Shown here: piece by piece, positions 38,390 through 46,952 of the stretch
Position numbering within the stretch: position 1 is the stretch's first letter
How the letters are laid out: each line of letters starts with the position of its first letter
NCBI GenBank assembly: GCA_035504215.1
Contig: DATJSI010000044.1
Location: forward strand, 1 to 62,036
Direction of reading: 5' to 3'
Origin: Mycobacteriales bacterium
Lineage (GTDB): Bacteria; Actinomycetota; Actinomycetes; JAFAQI01
DNA: 62,036 nt
Made by a program: the position numbers and the translations under genes
Notes under the pieces: generated by a model
Told to the model about the DNA's origin: nothing
Databases searched by the model: none
Seen by the model: the letters and a program-made list of their open reading frames with translations, nothing else

Positions 38390-41300
38390 TTGACCGAGAT
38401 GACAACCCCGCCGGGCGGACGGATCGAGCCGGTCGGCCTCGAAGTCGAGATGCAGCGCAGCTTCCTCGACTACGCGATGTCCGTGATCGTGTCGCGCGCG
38501 CTGCCGGACGTGCGCGATGGCCTGAAGCCGGTGCACCGCCGCGTCCTCTACGCGATGTACGACGGTGGCTATCGCCCGGACCGTGGATACTCGAAGTGCA
38601 GCCGGGTGGTCGGCGACGTGATGGGCCAGTACCACCCGCACGGCGACGGCGCGATCTACGACACCTTGGTGCGTCTTGCGCAGCCGTGGGCGATGCGCCT
38701 TCCGCTCGTCGATGGACAGGGCAACTTCGGCTCTCCCGGCAACGACCCTCCGGCCGCTATGCGCTACTGCCTCCGCGGCGATTCGCGCGTGCGACTCACC
38801 GACGGATCGTCGGTGCGTATCGACTCGATCGTTCCGCAAGCGCAGCCGGACTCAGACCACCCGATCGAGCTCAAGGTCCTGGATCGCAACGGTGAGCCTG
38901 TCACCGCAACAGTGTTGTTCCATTCCGGGATCCACGACGTCCTTCGGGTGGAAACCACCGAGGGCTACAACCTGGTCGGCACACCGAACCATCCGGTGCT
39001 CTGCCTCGTCGATGTCGCAGGTGTGCCCACTCTGTTGTGGAAGCTCGCGTCTGAGATCCAGCCCGAGGATCGGGTCGCGATCTACCGGCGTCGTTCTTCG
39101 ACCGTGAGTACGCACACCGGCGAAGAGCTGGCGCTCGGCGTGCTTGCCGGCGCGTGGGTGAGCGAAGGGTTCGTCGGTCCTCGCCGAGCCGGCTTCAACA
39201 ACATCGACAAGGGCTACTTCGATCTGGTGCTCGCGGCTTACGACTTCGCTGTTGGCGGGCCCCGCTACGTCAATGATCGAATCATCGCCTCGGGTAGCCG
39301 GCTCTACGAGCTCGACGTCCAGAATCTCGCCGCGTGGCACGCATCACCGATGAGCCAGGTCGCCGGGCGCAGCAAGGACAAGCGAGTACCGGAGTTCATC
39401 TGGCGGGGATCGCCGGCGCTGAAGCGCTGTTTCCTCCAGTCGCTGTTCGAGGGGGATGGGTCGTCAGCGCTTCTGCCCCGCAACACGATCCAGATCTCGT
39501 ACTCCACGCGCAGCGAGGGTCTCGCGGAGGACGTCCAGCGACTTTTGCTCGAGTTCGGTGTGGTGAGCCGCCGCTGTACCCACGCGACTGGTGAGGTCAA
39601 GGTCTACATCGGCAACCGGCGCGACGCGCGGATCTTCCGCGACGAGGTTGGCTTCATCGGCCGCAAGCAGGCCAAGTTGTGTCTCGAGCTCGCGCAGATT
39701 CCCTCGCACAGCACGGCGTTGTCGTCCGATCATGTTCCTGGATTGGCGGAATACGTTCGGGCTCACGGCGGTCGTAGCTCGGCTGATCGGCAGTGGCTTC
39801 GCCAGCACAACATCGATCGCATCGAGCGGTGGGAACGAGGCCCGGATGAGCTGCGCGCGAGGATCGGACATGCCGAGGTGCTCGACGTCGTCGAACCCCT
39901 GGTCGACGGTCGCTATTACTTCGCGCGCGTCGCCCGCGTTGCGGACGCTGGGCGCGCGCCGGTGTACTCGCTGCGGGTGGACAGTGCCGACCACTCGTTC
40001 TTGACTGACGGGTTCGTCAGCCACAACACCGAGTGCCGGTTAACGGCCGCTGCGATGGAGATGCTGCGGGACATCGACAGCGAGACCGTCGATTTCACCG
40101 CCAACTACGACGGCCGCTCACTCGAGCCGCTGGTCCTGCCGAGCCGGTTCCCGAACCTGCTGGTCAACGGCGCCGCCGGCATCGCGGTGGGCATGGCCAC
40201 AAACATCCCGCCGCACAACCTGCGCGAGATCGGTGCCGCCGTTCACTGGGCGCTCGAGCATCCGGAGGCGAGCGACGAGGAGCTGCTCGAAGCCTGCATC
40301 GAGCGGGTGCACGGCCCGGACTTCCCGACCGGTGCGTTGATCGTCGGCCGCGACGGCATCGACCAGGCGCTACGAACCGGGCGCGGGTCCGTGCGGATGC
40401 GGGCCGTGGTCGAGGTCGAGGAGGACTCCCGCGGACGCCAGCAGCTGGTGATCACCGAGCTGCCCTACCAGGTCAACCCCGACGCGCTCGCCGAGAAGAT
40501 TGCCGACCTCGTCCGCGACGGCAAGGTCGCGGGCATCGCCGACATCAAGGACGACTCGAGCCGGCGTACCGGCCAGCGGCTGGTCGTCGTGCTCAAGCGC
40601 GATGCGATCGCGAAGGTCGTGCTCAACAACCTCTACAAGCACACCCAGCTGCAGGACTCCTTCGGGGTCAACATGCTGGCGCTGGTCGACGGTGTGCCGC
40701 GCACGCTCAACATCGCGCAGCTGGTGCGGTACTACGTCGCGCACCAGATCGAGATCATCGTGCGGCGTACCCGCTTCCGGTTGCGTCGCGCCCAGGAGCG
40801 GGCGCACATCCTGGTCGCACTGCTCAAGGCGCAGGACCGGATCGACGAGGTCATCGCGCTGATTCGTGCAAGTGAGTCGGCCGAGGCGGCCCGTACCGGC
40901 CTGATGCAGCTGCTCGAGATCGACGAGGTGCAGGCAACCGCGATTCTCGACATGCAGCTGCGCCGGCTGGCCGCGCTCGAGCGACAGCGGCTGCAGCAGG
41001 ATTACGACGACGAGATGGCGACCATCGCGGAGTGCGAGGCGATTCTCGCCAGCGACGAGCGGCAGCGCGCGATCATCGGAGAGGAGCTCGGCGAGGTCGT
41101 CGAGAAGTACGGCAACGAGCGCCGGTCGCAGATCATCGCCTACGAAGGCGACATGAGCGTCGAGGACCTCATCGCAGAAGAAGACGTTGTCGTCACGATC
41201 ACCCGCGGCGGGTATGCGAAGCGGACCAAAACCGACCTGTATCGCGCGCAGAAACGTGGCGGCAAGGGCGTCCAGGGTGCGCAGCTGAAGTTGGACGACA

Positions 41301-42133
41301 TCGTCGAGCACTTCTTCGTCACATCGACGCACAACTGGATCCTGTTCTTCACCAACAAGGGCCGGGTCTACCGCGCCAAGGCGCACGAGCTGCCGGAGAC
41401 CAACCGCGCCGCGCGCGGTCAGCATGTGGCGAATGTCCTTGCGTTCCAACCCGATGAGCGCATTGCGTCGGTGATGGACATCAAGGACTACGCGGTTGCG
41501 CCGTACCTCGTGCTGGCGACCAAGCGCGGGTTGGTGAAGAAGACCAAGCTGTCGGACTTCGACTCCAACCGCACCGGCGGCATCGTTGCGATCAACCTTC
41601 GCGAGGACGACGAGCTGATTGCGGCTCGCCTGGTCGCGGCGGAGGACGATCTGCTGCTGATCTCGCGGCAGGCGCAGTCCATCCGCTTCCACGCGGATGA
41701 CGAGATGCTTCGTCCGATGGGGCGCGCCACGAGTGGCGTGATCGGCATGCGTTTCGGCGAGGGCGACGAGCTGCTCGCGATGGAGGTCGTTCGCGACGAC
41801 GAGGTCGACATCCTGATCGCGACCGACGGTGGTTACGCAAAACGCACGAAAGTCGGCGAGTACCCGGTGCAAGGCCGCGGCGGCAAGGGTGTCGTGACGG
41901 CCAAGATCGTGGCCAAGCGTGGGGCACTCGTGGGAGCCTTGACGGTACGAGTCGACGAAGAGATCTTCGCGATCACCTCAGGCGGCGGGGTGATCCGGAC
42001 GAGAGTGAAGGAAGTCCGACGCGCCGGACGCCAAACCATGGGAGTGCGCTTAATCAATCTCCCGGACGAGCAGACTGTGGTGGCGATCGCGCGTAACGCC
42101 GAGGCCGAGGGCGAGGAGGGCGACGAGACGTGA
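38390..42133 (+). CDS. gyrA: DNA gyrase subunit A, interrupted by an intein
   Basis: Cleaves and rejoins DNA; partner of GyrB. The precursor is 1,247 aa; after removal of the 420-residue intein the enzyme has 827 aa, normal for GyrA. N-extein: residues 1-126, with [30 protein letters not shown] and the quinolone-resistance region [16 protein letters not shown], ending at catalytic Tyr126 in AAMRY. The C-extein resumes [16 protein letters not shown] and ends with the six-blade beta-pinwheel, which contains the GyrA box-like QRGGKGV variant KRGGKGV and an acidic tail. The start was read as the TTG at 38390 ([10 protein letters not shown]). Its stop overlaps the DUF3566 start (GTGA). Confidence 0.97.
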   Translation: MTEMTTPPGGRIEPVGLEVEMQRSFLDYAMSVIVSRALPDVRDGLKPVHRRVLYAMYDGGYRPDRGYSKCSRVVGDVMGQYHPHGDGAIYDTLVRLAQPWAMRLPLVDGQGNFGSPGNDPPAAMRYCLRGDSRVRLTDGSSVRIDSIVPQAQPDSDHPIELKVLDRNGEPVTATVLFHSGIHDVLRVETTEGYNLVGTPNHPVLCLVDVAGVPTLLWKLASEIQPEDRVAIYRRRSSTVSTHTGEELALGVLAGAWVSEGFVGPRRAGFNNIDKGYFDLVLAAYDFAVGGPRYVNDRIIASGSRLYELDVQNLAAWHASPMSQVAGRSKDKRVPEFIWRGSPALKRCFLQSLFEGDGSSALLPRNTIQISYSTRSEGLAEDVQRLLLEFGVVSRRCTHATGEVKVYIGNRRDARIFRDEVGFIGRKQAKLCLELAQIPSHSTALSSDHVPGLAEYVRAHGGRSSADRQWLRQHNIDRIERWERGPDELRARIGHAEVLDVVEPLVDGRYYFARVARVADAGRAPVYSLRVDSADHSFLTDGFVSHNTECRLTAAAMEMLRDIDSETVDFTANYDGRSLEPLVLPSRFPNLLVNGAAGIAVGMATNIPPHNLREIGAAVHWALEHPEASDEELLEACIERVHGPDFPTGALIVGRDGIDQALRTGRGSVRMRAVVEVEEDSRGRQQLVITELPYQVNPDALAEKIADLVRDGKVAGIADIKDDSSRRTGQRLVVVLKRDAIAKVVLNNLYKHTQLQDSFGVNMLALVDGVPRTLNIAQLVRYYVAHQIEIIVRRTRFRLRRAQERAHILVALLKAQDRIDEVIALIRASESAEAARTGLMQLLEIDEVQATAILDMQLRRLAALERQRLQQDYDDEMATIAECEAILASDERQRAIIGEELGEVVEKYGNERRSQIIAYEGDMSVEDLIAEEDVVVTITRGGYAKRTKTDLYRAQKRGGKGVQGAQLKLDDIVEHFFVTSTHNWILFFTNKGRVYRAKAHELPETNRAARGQHVANVLAFQPDERIASVMDIKDYAVAPYLVLATKRGLVKKTKLSDFDSNRTGGIVAINLREDDELIAARLVAAEDDLLLISRQAQSIRFHADDEMLRPMGRATSGVIGMRFGEGDELLAMEVVRDDEVDILIATDGGYAKRTKVGEYPVQGRGGKGVVTAKIVAKRGALVGALTVRVDEEIFAITSGGGVIRTRVKEVRRAGRQTMGVRLINLPDEQTVVAIARNAEAEGEEGDET
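38768..40027 (+). other. GyrA intein with LAGLIDADG homing endonuclease
   Basis: In-frame protein intron, 420 aa, at the same site (between catalytic Tyr and Thr, AAMRY/TE) as GyrA inteins of several mycobacteria. Splicing parts: Cys1 (CLRGDSRV), block B GTPNH with His75, C-terminal [22 protein letters not shown]-type block ending His419-Asn420, followed by Thr+1. Between residues about 115 and 370 lies a full endonuclease: two dodecapeptides, LAGAWVSEG (acid Glu133) and LQSLFEGDG (acid Asp230). Many mycobacterial GyrA inteins, such as M. xenopi, lack it. T- and A-ending codons look more frequent than in the flanking exteins. Confidence 0.96.
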
Positions 42134-42690
42134 CGAGCGGCTCGGGCGACTCCCGCATGCTCGGGGGCGTCCCGATGTGGGGCGACCCCAGCGGGCAAGG
42201 CTCGATGCCGCGCACGTCCGCAGTCATGCCTGAGGCAGCAGCCCGCCCCGCCGGCGATGGAAGTGTCGCCGCGGCGCCGCCGCGCCCACTGACCGTCGGC
42301 ACCAGCACGGCGGCCAAGGGCAAGAAGGGTCGCCGCGCGCGGCTCACCGTCCGCCGGATCGACCCGTGGTCGACGCTGAAGTTCTCCTTCGTCTACGGCC
42401 TGGCCGGCATGATCGTATTGCTGGTCGCGGTCGTGATCCTCTACTCGATCGTCGACGCCATGGGCGTCATCGCCTCGCTGCGGTCGTTCCTCGCCGATGT
42501 CAGCAGCAACCCGAACGGCGGCGGGCTTGCGGTCTGGCTCAGCTTCAGCCGGGTCATGATGGTGGCGGTCGTGGTCGGAGCGATCAACGTGATCCTCTTC
42601 ACGGCCTTCGCCACGCTGACCGCGTTCATCTACAACGTCTGCACCGACATCGTGGGCGGGGTCGAGGTCACGCTCGCGGAGCGCAACTAG
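42130..42690 (+). CDS. DUF3566 membrane protein
   Basis: 186 aa from a GTG overlapping the gyrA stop. A disordered Ala/Gly/Pro-rich N-terminus (about 70 residues), a basic patch [17 protein letters not shown], then the DUF3566 domain with two transmembrane helices (about 90-115 and 145-172). The same gene follows gyrA in many actinobacteria (M. tuberculosis Rv0007). No function has been proven; a division or envelope role is usually suggested from neighbourhood. Confidence 0.88.
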   Translation: MTSGSGDSRMLGGVPMWGDPSGQGSMPRTSAVMPEAAARPAGDGSVAAAPPRPLTVGTSTAAKGKKGRRARLTVRRIDPWSTLKFSFVYGLAGMIVLLVAVVILYSIVDAMGVIASLRSFLADVSSNPNGGGLAVWLSFSRVMMVAVVVGAINVILFTAFATLTAFIYNVCTDIVGGVEVTLAERN

Positions 42691-42692
42691 GG

Positions 42693-42721
42693 TGAACCGC
42701 GCCGGACGGCTGCGGTAGGCT
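42693..42721 (+). promoter_or_regulatory. Possible promoter for tRNA-Ile and tRNA-Ala
   Basis: TGAACC at 42693-42698 and TAGGCT at 42716-42721, 17 bp apart, 35 bp before the tRNA-Ile 5' end. The -10 fits; the -35 is weak. Confidence 0.35.
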
Positions 42722-42755
42722 CGCGGGCCGCAGCGCCGTACGGCGTAGACCACTG

Positions 42756-42830
42756 GGGCCTGTAGCTCAGCTCGGTTAGAGCGCTTCCCTGATAAGGAAG
42801 AGGCCGGAGGTTCAAGTCCTCCCAGGCCCA
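42756..42830 (+). tRNA. tRNA-Ile (GAT anticodon)
   Basis: 75 nt. Acceptor stem GGGCCTG pairs with CAGGCCC, discriminator A. The anticodon stem CTTCC/GGAAG closes the loop CTGATAA (anticodon GAT). TTCAAGT T-loop. CCA is not encoded. It lies after gyrA-DUF3566 as in other actinobacteria. Confidence 0.96.
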
Positions 42831-42846
42831 CCCCGCCACCCCGCTC

Positions 42847-42919
42847 GGGGACGTAGCTCAATTGGCAGAGCGCCGCCTTTGCAAGGCGGAGGTTAGGGGT
42901 TCGATTCCCCTCGTCTCCA
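42847..42919 (+). tRNA. tRNA-Ala (TGC anticodon)
   Basis: 73 nt. Acceptor GGGGACG pairs with CGTCTCC (one G-T), discriminator A. Anticodon stem CCGCC/GGCGG around TTTGCAA (anticodon TGC). TTCGATT T-loop. 16 nt after tRNA-Ile, probably co-transcribed. CCA not encoded. Confidence 0.96.
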
Positions 42920-43163
42920 CTCGTAGCCCTGACCCATGGGGTGGACCACGGTCACACGAGCCGGCCGGTCATGGGCTCGCCTCGGTCGCAGCGAGTCGCA
43001 GCGAGCGGAAACTGTTCGCCCAGTCGTCGTCATTGCCTCCCGGGGGGCACTCCCGGGGCGATCGGCGGACATATGGGGTCAAGCCGGCTGCGGTCTTTGT
43101 CGACCAAGAAGTGTGCAAAGCAAACGGAACCGCCCCTTTGTCGCAGCCGCCCAGCCCGGTGGC

Positions 43164-44054
43164 GTGGCAGCAGGATCGGCTGGTCGACGAGGCGTGCTGC
43201 TGAGCGCCATCGTCCTTGCGCTGGTGTGCTGGGCGCACACCCCCGTGGTTGCCGCTCCCACCAGCGGCCTGGTCAGCCCGGTCGGGAGCACGTTTGCAGT
43301 GGCGTTCCCGTCCGACCCGCGCGAGGCCGTCGCCCGCGCCAGCGGGCTCGAACAGTTCCCGGGCGCGCGCACCGCGACGGCGTACTACGTCTCGCCCGAC
43401 TCCGGCAACATCATGGCTGCATCCGCGCCGGTGCCGCACACCCCCACCTACCTGGTGATGACCTGCACCTTCCGATCGCAGCCGGCCGCCGAGAAGTACG
43501 CCTCGGCGGTCGGCCGGCTGCCGGGCATGAAGCCGGTCCTGGTCGGTGCCGTGGCTGGCTACCGGTTCGTCGGCCGGGAACGCTCCCCGATCAACCGCCA
43601 CAACCACCTCACCCAGCCGAACGCCTTCGAGTCTTATCTGGTCGTCAAGTTCGCCAAGACGGTCTACTCCGCGATTGCCATCACCACGAGCAGGTCAGCG
43701 TCGCTCGCCTTCGTCCGGTCACTGGTCATCACCGACACACCTACCGCAAGCTCTCCGAACGGAGCGGTCTCGGCCGGCGGTGGGCAACCTGCTCACCTCG
43801 CCACCGTCGGGAAGCAGAAGAGCTCGGCCTACCGACTTGGCACCGACACCGGCTACGCGCTCGTTGCGCTTCTCGCCATCGCGATCATCGTCAAGTACGC
43901 CAGGCCACGCCGACCACGCACGGCACGCAGAGCAGCCACCCAGTACGCCGGATCGCCCCCCACGGACCCGTCGTCGCCGAACCCGCAGTTCGCCTGGATG
44001 TACCCGGCTCTCCCGCCTGAGCCGGCGCCGCAGGAGACCCCGAACCAGGGGTGA
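43164..44054 (+). CDS. Secreted, membrane-anchored protein of unknown function
   Basis: 296 aa if translation starts at the GTG at 43164, which gives a good signal peptide (GVLLSAIVLALVCWAHTPVVAAP). The same frame is open back to 42936, but that extension is basic and overlaps nothing known. The mature part (about residues 32-220) has alternating beta/alpha sequence with EAVARASGLEQFPGARTATAYYV and NAFESYLVVKFAKTVYSAIAIT. A second hydrophobic helix (YALVALLAIAIIVKY) and a Pro-rich cytoplasmic tail ending QETPNQG follow. I do not recognise the family. No ribosome-binding site is clear for either start. Confidence 0.6.
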   Translation: MAAGSAGRRGVLLSAIVLALVCWAHTPVVAAPTSGLVSPVGSTFAVAFPSDPREAVARASGLEQFPGARTATAYYVSPDSGNIMAASAPVPHTPTYLVMTCTFRSQPAAEKYASAVGRLPGMKPVLVGAVAGYRFVGRERSPINRHNHLTQPNAFESYLVVKFAKTVYSAIAITTSRSASLAFVRSLVITDTPTASSPNGAVSAGGGQPAHLATVGKQKSSAYRLGTDTGYALVALLAIAIIVKYARPRRPRTARRAATQYAGSPPTDPSSPNPQFAWMYPALPPEPAPQETPNQG

Positions 44055-44222
44055 TCCGCAGCCTGAGTCGTTGCGCCGCACCAGCGCGCTCGACGCGCCA
44101 GCCCACGGGGTCGCTCGGCGAGGGTTCCTTCGCACTGATCCGTAGGGCCCGAACCTCCACTCAAGGCAGGAGCCCGGCGTACCGATCAAACAGGTAAGGA
44201 TCGGACCACCGAAGGACTAACC

Positions 44223-44666
44223 ATGCTCTCCTGCCTGTCGAAGCTCGCTCGCGATGAACGCGAAGAGGGGTTCACGCTCATCGAGCTGCTCGTCGTGATC
44301 ATCATCATCGGCATCCTGGCCGCGATCGCGATCCCGGTCTTTCTGCAGCAGCGCAAGAAGGGCTATGACGCTGCAGTGAAGTCGGACCTGGTCGCCGCTG
44401 CCACGGCAGAGGAGACCTACCTCACGGACTTCAACACCTACACCGACAGCACGAGCAACCTGGCCACCAAGGAGTCCTTCAAGTTCTCGGCCGGCGGCGA
44501 CTACAACGGCGGGACCGCAGCCCTGACGATCGTGTCGAACACGAACCAGGGCTACTGCATCAAGGGCGTGGCGGCCTCTGGCAACACGTGGTTCTACGAC
44601 AGCAGCGCCGGCGGCGTCCAGCCGGCGAACACGACATATACCTGTGGAGTCTCCGGCGCTAGTTAG
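44223..44666 (+). CDS. Type IV pilin-like protein (isolated)
   Basis: 147 aa. The prepilin signal is textbook: a short charged leader ending EEG, then FTLIELLVVIIIIGILAAIAIPVF with Glu at +5 and a 24-residue hydrophobic helix. The globular part has a D-type region with two cysteines (YCIKG and YTCG) that could form the usual C-terminal disulfide loop. A GGA-type ribosome-binding site precedes the ATG. No prepilin peptidase, ATPase or platform protein is encoded in this window, so it must rely on genes elsewhere. Similar orphan pilins of actinobacteria have unproven roles. Confidence 0.9.
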   Translation: MLSCLSKLARDEREEGFTLIELLVVIIIIGILAAIAIPVFLQQRKKGYDAAVKSDLVAAATAEETYLTDFNTYTDSTSNLATKESFKFSAGGDYNGGTAALTIVSNTNQGYCIKGVAASGNTWFYDSSAGGVQPANTTYTCGVSGAS

Positions 44667-45207
44667 TCCCGCGGTTGGCGTCGGCTTGCTCGGCGTCGCC
44701 GCCGGAGCCGCTCGGCGGGGTCGACATCGACACCGGTTCGGTCAGCTCGCTCCAGCTCTGGGACGTCACTTTCTGCTTGATCAGGGGCAGTGCCCCCGCA
44801 AGGGCAGCGACGACCGCGAGAAGGATCGGCCAGCGGCGCCGACGCCGGCGCTGACCGGTAACGACCTTCGCGGGCTCGCTGTCGCGCAGCGCCTTCCAGG
44901 CGTCGCTCCCGGCCTTGACCGCGTCGCTCTTGCGGACCGACTTGACGGCGTCGCTCCCACTCTTCAGCGCATCGCTGTTCCGCACGTTCTTGATCGCGTC
45001 GCTTCCGCGAAGGGCGTCGACGGCATCGCCGGCGCGGCTGGCGGCTTCGGCGTACATCGGGGCGGAGGCGTCGCGGGCGGACTCGAAGGCGGCCATCACG
45101 GCCGGCGCGATCTCGTCCCGTACGGCGGTGATGGTCGCCTCGCGGGCAGCACCGATCGCCTCGACGAGCCGCTCCTTGGCAGCATCCCGTTCGCGCGTCT
45201 TGGACAT
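44659..45207 (-). CDS. Small membrane protein with 16-residue SDA(V/I)K repeats
   Basis: 182 aa. Residues 1-68 are charged and helical. Residues 69-114 are 2.9 copies of a 16-residue repeat with pattern SDAxKxVRxSDAxKxG (copies at 69-84, 85-100 and a degenerate 101-114). A run of Arg (120-125), one transmembrane helix (126-143) and a short polar tail follow. The repeats predict an amphipathic helix. No known family recognised; the overall shape (charged helix, Arg patch, membrane anchor) would suit a cytoplasm-facing adaptor. Its stop overlaps the pilin stop by 8 bp (convergent). Confidence 0.65.
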   Translation of the reverse strand: MSKTRERDAAKERLVEAIGAAREATITAVRDEIAPAVMAAFESARDASAPMYAEAASRAGDAVDALRGSDAIKNVRNSDALKSGSDAVKSVRKSDAVKAGSDAWKALRDSEPAKVVTGQRRRRRRWPILLAVVAALAGALPLIKQKVTSQSWSELTEPVSMSTPPSGSGGDAEQADANRGTN

Positions 45208-45373
45208 GACCGCCCTCCGATCTGTTCGCCTGCGGCCTTGCCATCAGCGTTCCCGGTGAGCGTGCCGTCAACCGTGTTCGTTGCTTTGCCTCCAGGCGTG
45301 CAAGGATGTTTGAACCCCTGATCAGTCGCCGCTGCTGCACGCCGCGGCCAGGCATTTCCCCCCGAGGAGCGAC

Positions 45374-45904
45374 GTGGCTGAGGAACTGTTCGCAACCCTC
45401 GCGACGAGCGAGGGCGACATCCGGGTGCAGCTGTTCCCGAACCACGCGCCCAAGACCGTTGCCAACTTCGTGGAACTGGCCGAAGGCACCCGCGAGTGGA
45501 CCGACCCGCGGACCGGAAAGCGGGGGGCGACCAAGCTGTACGACGGCACGATCTTCCACCGGGTGATCAGCGGTTTCATGATTCAGGGCGGCGACCCGCT
45601 CGGCACCGGGACCGGCGGCCCGGGTTACCGGTTCAACGACGAGTTCCACCCGGAGCTGGCGTTCACCAAGCCCTACCTGCTCGCGATGGCCAACGCCGGG
45701 CCGGGCACCAACGGCTCGCAGTTCTTCATCACCGTCGCTCCGACCGCCTGGCTGAACAACAAGCACACGATCTTCGGTGAGGTCGCCGACCAGGCCAGCC
45801 GCGACGTCGTCGACCGGATCGCCGCCGCCGCGACCGGGAAGATGGACCGGCCGGTCACCGACGTCACGATCAATGCCGTGACGATCGAACGGGTGACCAG
45901 CTGA
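45374..45904 (+). CDS. ppiA: Peptidyl-prolyl cis-trans isomerase, cyclophilin type
   Basis: Speeds proline isomerisation in protein folding. 176 aa from a GTG with a GAGGAG site. Cyclophilin core: TVANFVELAEGT, FHRVISGFMIQGGDP (Arg/Phe/Gln active-site residues), AMANAGPGTNGSQFFIT and LNNKHTIFGEV. No signal peptide. A cyclophilin gene near gyrA-tRNA-Ala is the common actinobacterial arrangement (M. tuberculosis Rv0009). Confidence 0.96.
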   Translation: MAEELFATLATSEGDIRVQLFPNHAPKTVANFVELAEGTREWTDPRTGKRGATKLYDGTIFHRVISGFMIQGGDPLGTGTGGPGYRFNDEFHPELAFTKPYLLAMANAGPGTNGSQFFITVAPTAWLNNKHTIFGEVADQASRDVVDRIAAAATGKMDRPVTDVTINAVTIERVTS

Positions 45905-45905
45905 G

Positions 45906-46844
45906 GTGAGCTCGCCGAGCGACGAGCCGGCAACGGACGTCGACCAGCGGTGCTACCGCCACCCTGACCGTGCGACCGGCGTGCGGTGCACCCGGTGCGA
46001 CCGGCCGATCTGCCCCGACTGCATGCACCCCGCATCGGTCGGCTTCCAGTGCCCCGAGTGCGTCTCCGAGGGCCGGCGTACGGTGCGGTCCCCGCGCACC
46101 GTCTACGGCGGAAGGATCCGCCCGGGTGAACGCCCGGGTGCCGTCACCCGCGCGCTGATCGCGATCAACGTCGCGGTCTTCCTCGCGACGACCGTCAACG
46201 GCATGAACCCGATCTCCGGCAGTGGCACCTCGCCACTGTTCGACCACCTCGCGTTGATTCCGGTCGCGGTCGCGCACGGCCAGTGGTACCGCCTGATCAC
46301 TGCGGCCTTCCTGCACTTCGAGATCTTCCACATCGGCTTCAACATGTACGCGCTCTACATCTTCGGTCCGCCGCTCGAGGCGGCGCTCGGACGGATGCGG
46401 TTCATCGCGCTCTATCTGCTCGCCGGGATCGGGGGCAGCGTCTTGTCACTCGCGCTCGGCCCGATCGGCGAGACGGCAGCGGGCGCCTCCGGTGCGATCT
46501 TCGGCCTGTTCGGTGCGCTCTACATCGTGGCTCGCCACCGCGAGCTCGCGACCAACGGGATCGCGATCACCATCGTCGCCAACCTGATCTTCACCTTCGC
46601 GATCCCGAACATCGACTGGCGCGGGCACGTCGGCGGTCTGGTCACCGGCTCGGTCATCGCGCTGATCTACGCCTACGCGCCGCGTGGGCCGATGCGCGAC
46701 CGGTTGCAAGCGGCCGGCGTGGTCGCGGTCGCGGTGATCCTCGCCGTCGGGGGGCTGCTGGGGGCCGCCCACGTTCACAACGAGTGCCCGATCCTCCAGA
46801 TGTCCCACGGGGTGCCGGTGGCCTGCTACGCCGCGACGCGGTGA
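45906..46844 (+). CDS. Rhomboid-family intramembrane serine protease with zinc-finger N-terminus
   Basis: 312 aa. The GTG lies 2 nt after the ppiA stop. Residues 15-58 have a B-box-like zinc finger: CYRHPD, CTRCDRPICPDCM and CPEC. Rhomboid domain of about six helices: LFDHLALIP, HGQWYRLITAAFLHFEIFHIGFNMYAL, the catalytic GASGAIFG with the active serine, and His in WRGHVGGLVTG. All catalytic parts look intact, so an active protease is expected; substrate unknown. Confidence 0.93.
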   Translation: MSSPSDEPATDVDQRCYRHPDRATGVRCTRCDRPICPDCMHPASVGFQCPECVSEGRRTVRSPRTVYGGRIRPGERPGAVTRALIAINVAVFLATTVNGMNPISGSGTSPLFDHLALIPVAVAHGQWYRLITAAFLHFEIFHIGFNMYALYIFGPPLEAALGRMRFIALYLLAGIGGSVLSLALGPIGETAAGASGAIFGLFGALYIVARHRELATNGIAITIVANLIFTFAIPNIDWRGHVGGLVTGSVIALIYAYAPRGPMRDRLQAAGVVAVAVILAVGGLLGAAHVHNECPILQMSHGVPVACYAATR

Positions 46845-46952
46845 CCTGCGTCGAGGCCGTCGAGGGGAAGATCACAGAATCTGGTTCGGTTTACCTCGTA
46901 CCATGGTCTCCGAGTCCGGCGGTCAGGGGCTCACAGCGCGAGGAGGGTCGAC

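Noticed and set aside
40370-41872. 500-codon minus-strand open frame opposite gyrA
   Set aside because: Shadow of the gyrA C-extein, with no recognisable domains.
42936-43163. N-terminal extension of the secreted protein to an ATG at 42936
   Set aside because: The extension is basic and low-complexity and would bury the signal peptide; the GTG at 43164 is preferred, though not proven.
45374-45904. Signal peptide on the cyclophilin
   Set aside because: The N-terminus is polar (AEELFATLATSEG); it should be cytoplasmic.
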